From contig NZ_CP007055.1 of the NCBI RefSeq assembly GCF_000517625.1, positions 2,108,001-2,172,000 on the forward strand: 64,000 nucleotides of DNA. Direction: 5' to 3'. The position numbers and the translations under genes were made by a program. Origin of the DNA: Halostagnicola larsenii XH-48 (lineage in GTDB: Archaea > Halobacteriota > Halobacteria > Halobacteriales > Natrialbaceae). This document shows positions 61,523 to 64,000 of this stretch, in pieces (the first letter of the stretch is position 1; the number at the start of each line of letters is the position of its first letter). The notes under the pieces are model-generated. The model was not told the DNA's origin, searched no databases, and was given only the letters and a program-made list of their open reading frames with translations.

Positions 61523-62661
61523 GCGAGCGCGACCCGCTGACCGCGCGTGTCGCGTCGGAACTATCGTCGAGAGACGCCGCGGCGTTCGTCCACGCCGGCT
61601 CGACTCGCGACCCGGCGGTTCGCTACTGTCTCCAGACGATCGATTCGAGCGATGGCACCCCGACAACCAGTACGTTCGACACGACCCACGCCGTCGCTTT
61701 CGACGGCTCGAGGTGGCACCACGTCAGTCGTCGCGGCGTCGCCGCGGACTGGCCACGGCATCCGGCCGACGAACTCGCCGCCCGGCTGGCCGACGATGGC
61801 GTCTCCGGAACCGTTCTCACACCGGCGACGATCCCCCACGATGGCGCACTGTACCTCGAGCGGGCCGGATTCTCGCTCGCCTCGAGCGACGTACTGTCTC
61901 GCGCCCGTCGCTCGAAAACGGACGACGAGCGCGCCCGGATCGAACGGGCCCAACAGGCTGGCGGAACCGGAAAGAAACGTGCGGCGGCAATGCTTGCCGA
62001 GGCGACTACCGGCGACAACGAGACGCTCGTCCTCGGCGGAGAGAAACTGACGAGCGAGCGACTGCGGATTGCGGTCGACGAATCCATCGCGGCGGAAGGA
62101 GCGCTTCCCGGCGGGCACACCCGGGTGACAGCGACGGCGAACGACGTACCCACGACGAACAGCGCGCCCGCGACGAGCGACGGCGTACTCCGCGCCGGCG
62201 AACCGATCGTCGTCGCCGCGGCTCCGCGGGGTCCCGAGGGGTATCACGGCGGACTGGTCCGGACGTTCGTCGTCGACGGCGACGGCGGAGATTCCCGCCG
62301 AGCGCACGTTGCACTGACGCAGGCGTTTCGATCCGTTCGGTCGATGCTAACCGACGCGACGCACTCGATAACGGCCGTCGAAGCCGACCTCGAGGCCGAG
62401 ATTCGCGCGTACGGGTTCGGCGACGGCGACGACATCGAGACGCGCGTCACGGGCGTCGGACTCGAGCCTCGAGAAGCGCCTGCGGCCGCCGATGCGGACG
62501 TTGGACCCGAAACCGTGGTCCGAATCGAAGCGGCGGTCCGCGTCGGCGGCGAACGGTCGGTTCGCCTCGCGGACCTTCTCGCACCTGGCCAGCCCGCACA
62601 GTGGCTCGAGGCTCCGTCTCGGTCGCTGGATCCTGCAGCGTACGCGGACACGGAGCGGTGA
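61519..62661 (+). CDS. M24-family aminopeptidase-like protein lacking most metal ligands
   Basis: 380 residues, GTG start at 61519 overlapping the helicase stop (GTGA). The pita-bread fold shows as ALYLERAGFSLAS, RRSKTDDERARIERAQQAG, GGHTRVTATANDVPTTN, GPEGYHGGLVRTFVVDG and VGLEPREAPAA. In true M24 enzymes the five metal ligands are two Asp, one His and two Glu. By eye the two Asp (first in the strand now VVAAAP, second now GGLVRT), the His (GHG now VTG) and one Glu (near VRLAD) are replaced, leaving one Glu (VRIEAAV). It should be catalytically dead. A structural or regulatory role tied to the helicase is inference. Confidence 0.88.
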   Translation: MSERDPLTARVASELSSRDAAAFVHAGSTRDPAVRYCLQTIDSSDGTPTTSTFDTTHAVAFDGSRWHHVSRRGVAADWPRHPADELAARLADDGVSGTVLTPATIPHDGALYLERAGFSLASSDVLSRARRSKTDDERARIERAQQAGGTGKKRAAAMLAEATTGDNETLVLGGEKLTSERLRIAVDESIAAEGALPGGHTRVTATANDVPTTNSAPATSDGVLRAGEPIVVAAAPRGPEGYHGGLVRTFVVDGDGGDSRRAHVALTQAFRSVRSMLTDATHSITAVEADLEAEIRAYGFGDGDDIETRVTGVGLEPREAPAAADADVGPETVVRIEAAVRVGGERSVRLADLLAPGQPAQWLEAPSRSLDPAAYADTER

Positions 62662-62734
62662 TACTTGCAGCGTACGCTGACGAAAGTGGTACTCGAATCC
62701 GGCGTCTGGACCGATCAGAACAGCCCAGAACCGC

Positions 62735-63865
62735 TCAGAACCGATCCAGCGAAAACATCCCGATGTCGTGTTCGGTTTCTCCCTCAAGCGTAAGGTCTGC
62801 GAGCACCTCTCCGATCACGCTCGCGAACTTGAACCCGTGACCTGAAAACCCGGCACCGACGGCGACCTGCGGGTGGGCAGAGAGCGTATCGAGGACGAAA
62901 TCGTCGTCCGGCGTATTCGTGAACAGACAGGTCTTCAGGCGCATCGTCGGCCCCGCGCCGTCCGGGAAGTACTCTTCGGCAAACTCCCGGAGGAGGCGTT
63001 CGTCCGCCTGCGTCGGCTCGCGTTCGAAGGCGTCGGGATCGACGTCGGTCTCCCGGTGATGGTACCGGCCGAACTTGAAGCCGGGAACGCCGTGGACGGG
63101 GAAACCGTAAAATCGTCCTTCGGGAACCTGCAGGTTCCAGACGGGATGGGCCTCGGGTTCGAAGTGATCGGGGACCTCGGGTTGGAGCCACGCCAAAACC
63201 TGTCGTTCGGGCACGACGATACCCTCGAGTTCGTCGAGGAATTTCGAGGCCCACGCGCCGGCCGTGACGACGAGCTTGTCGGCGTCGTAGGTCGCGTGAT
63301 CCGTTTCGACGGTGACGCCGCCGTCTCCCGTCTCCCGCCACCCGACGACGCGCTCTCGGGCCCGGATCGTCGCTCCGGCGTCGTGGGCTCGATTGACGTG
63401 GGCGACGATACACTGTTCGGGAACGAGAAAGCCGCCGTCGGGCTGATACACCGCCTCGTAGTCCTCCGGAAGCTGATACCCCGGATAGCGATCGGAGAGA
63501 TCCGCACTCGAGAGCGCTTCGTACTCGAGACCGTGCTCTTCGCACGAACGACGCGAGCCCTCGACGAGGTCGCTCCCGGCCGGTCCGGCGTCGATCGATC
63601 CGATCTGGTAGAAGAGTTGCTGATCGTGGCCTGCCTCGAGGTCCGCCCAGAGGTCGTACGCCCGCTGGAGCAAGGGAACGTACGCGGGGTCCTCGTAGTA
63701 CGCCAGCCGGATGATACGCGTCACGCCGTGAGAGGAGCCATACCCGTGGGGGACGTCGTATCGCTCGAGTCCGAGGACGTTCGCCCCCCGTTCGGCGAGG
63801 TGAGAGATCGTCGCGGCACCCATCCCGCCGACACCGAGGACGATCGCGTCGTACCGATCGGTCAT
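62735..63865 (-). CDS. monomeric sarcosine oxidase/N-methyltryptophan oxidase-type flavoenzyme
   Basis: 376 residues from ATG 63865 (MTDRYDAIVLGVGGMGAATISHL); the 13 upstream residues are a frame extension. FAD-binding GxGxxG-like GVGGMG, then GYGSSHGVTRIIRLAYYEDP and KLVVTAGAWASKFLDEL, and the covalent-flavin Cys in RLKTCLFTNTPDDDF, as in monomeric sarcosine oxidase. It oxidises N-methyl amino acids (sarcosine, N-methyltryptophan or similar) with oxygen, releasing formaldehyde and peroxide. The C-terminal GAGFSGHGFKFAS completes the fold. Confidence 0.93.
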   Translation of the reverse strand: MTDRYDAIVLGVGGMGAATISHLAERGANVLGLERYDVPHGYGSSHGVTRIIRLAYYEDPAYVPLLQRAYDLWADLEAGHDQQLFYQIGSIDAGPAGSDLVEGSRRSCEEHGLEYEALSSADLSDRYPGYQLPEDYEAVYQPDGGFLVPEQCIVAHVNRAHDAGATIRARERVVGWRETGDGGVTVETDHATYDADKLVVTAGAWASKFLDELEGIVVPERQVLAWLQPEVPDHFEPEAHPVWNLQVPEGRFYGFPVHGVPGFKFGRYHHRETDVDPDAFEREPTQADERLLREFAEEYFPDGAGPTMRLKTCLFTNTPDDDFVLDTLSAHPQVAVGAGFSGHGFKFASVIGEVLADLTLEGETEHDIGMFSLDRF

Positions 63866-63914
63866 GCGCCGACCTATCACGTCACGGACGAAAACGCTTC
63901 TCACTCCGGGTCGA

Positions 63915-64000
63915 TCATTCGGCTGAATCGTCGCCAGCGGAGGGGTCGTTCGCCGACCGCTCTCGAAGGCGGCGTTTCTGCCGGCGTTCGCTCACGTGGT
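63915..64000 (-). CDS. 3' end of an unidentified gene (truncated by window)
   Basis: A minus-strand reading frame enters from beyond the window and ends at TGA (63915-63917). The last residues read ERRQKRRLRERSANDPSAG then DDSAE, a basic stretch with an acidic tail typical of a haloarchaeal C-terminus. It is too short for a functional call and another frame is possible. Confidence 0.3.
   Translation of the reverse strand, partial: HVSERRQKRRLRERSANDPSAGDDSAE

Noticed and set aside
1-64000. CRISPR arrays, insertion sequences or phage genes
   Set aside because: No regularly spaced identical repeats, transposase motifs, integrase or structural phage genes were seen; the tandem repeats found are too few and too degenerate.

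Overview
The window reads as chromosomal DNA of a halophilic archaeon (class Halobacteria, most like the Natrialbaceae: Natronorubrum, Haloterrigena or Natrinema relatives). The evidence is high GC, strongly acidic proteins, leaderless genes with a TATA-like box about 25-30 nt before the start codon, archaeal marker genes (glycerol-1-phosphate dehydrogenase, aRF1, aIF5A, deoxyhypusine synthase, UbaA) and very frequent CTCGAG. No rRNA, tRNA, CRISPR array, insertion sequence or prophage was recognised. The genus call is inference.

Layout. 1-4.5 kb: the end of an iron/cobalamin-type ABC importer (permease plus ATPase), a membrane-fused spermidine-synthase-like protein and an orphan response regulator. 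4.6-7.7 kb: a GIY-YIG nuclease-like protein, two divergent TrmB-type regulators sharing a 371-bp intergenic region, and a small winged-helix protein. 7.8-15.1 kb: epimerase, FkbM methyltransferase, the archaeal lipid enzyme EgsA, an S9 peptidase, a membrane-anchored protein with a hyperacidic tail, and a GT4 glycosyltransferase. 15.1-25.5 kb: biosynthesis on the minus strand (stand-alone trpB, the FolC-FolP fusion, an acetolactate-synthase-like enzyme, carB), with small hypothetical genes. 25.5-33.1 kb: haloarchaeal conserved hypotheticals, aRF1, regulators, a TraB-like protein and a hexapeptide acyltransferase. 33.2-45.7 kb: oxidoreductases, a BASS transporter, Nudix hydrolase, FAU-1, PrsW protease, riboflavin synthase, LLM flavoprotein, aconitase and a dUTPase/dCTP deaminase. 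45.7-54.3 kb: an EamA exporter divergent from a regulator, then deoxyhypusine synthase, a beta-propeller protein, Nif3-like protein, agmatinase-family protein and aIF5A. 54.3-64 kb: enolase-superfamily protein, ABC1 kinase, Hsp20, UbaA, two tiny zinc-finger proteins, a UvrD-type helicase overlapping a metal-ligand-less M24 protein, and a covalent-flavin oxidase.

How the genes work together. The clearest functional module is the hypusine set: aIF5A and an agmatinase-family enzyme overlap by one base, and deoxyhypusine synthase lies 2 kb away on the same strand. This matches the agmatine-dependent aIF5A modification reported for haloarchaea. Other linked sets are the ABC importer pair and the helicase/M24 pair. 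Two divergent regulator arrangements carry candidate operators: TrmB/TrmB (repeated 16-mer) and EamA/HTH (two related dyads).

Beyond ordinary genes I found two small membrane-protein genes with good leaderless promoters (15137-15307 and 26665-26814), a nested inverted repeat in a 557-bp gene-free region (30122-30223), and four short degenerate tandem or direct repeats, two of them next to gene 3' ends. I did not find a convincing new defence system or mobile system.
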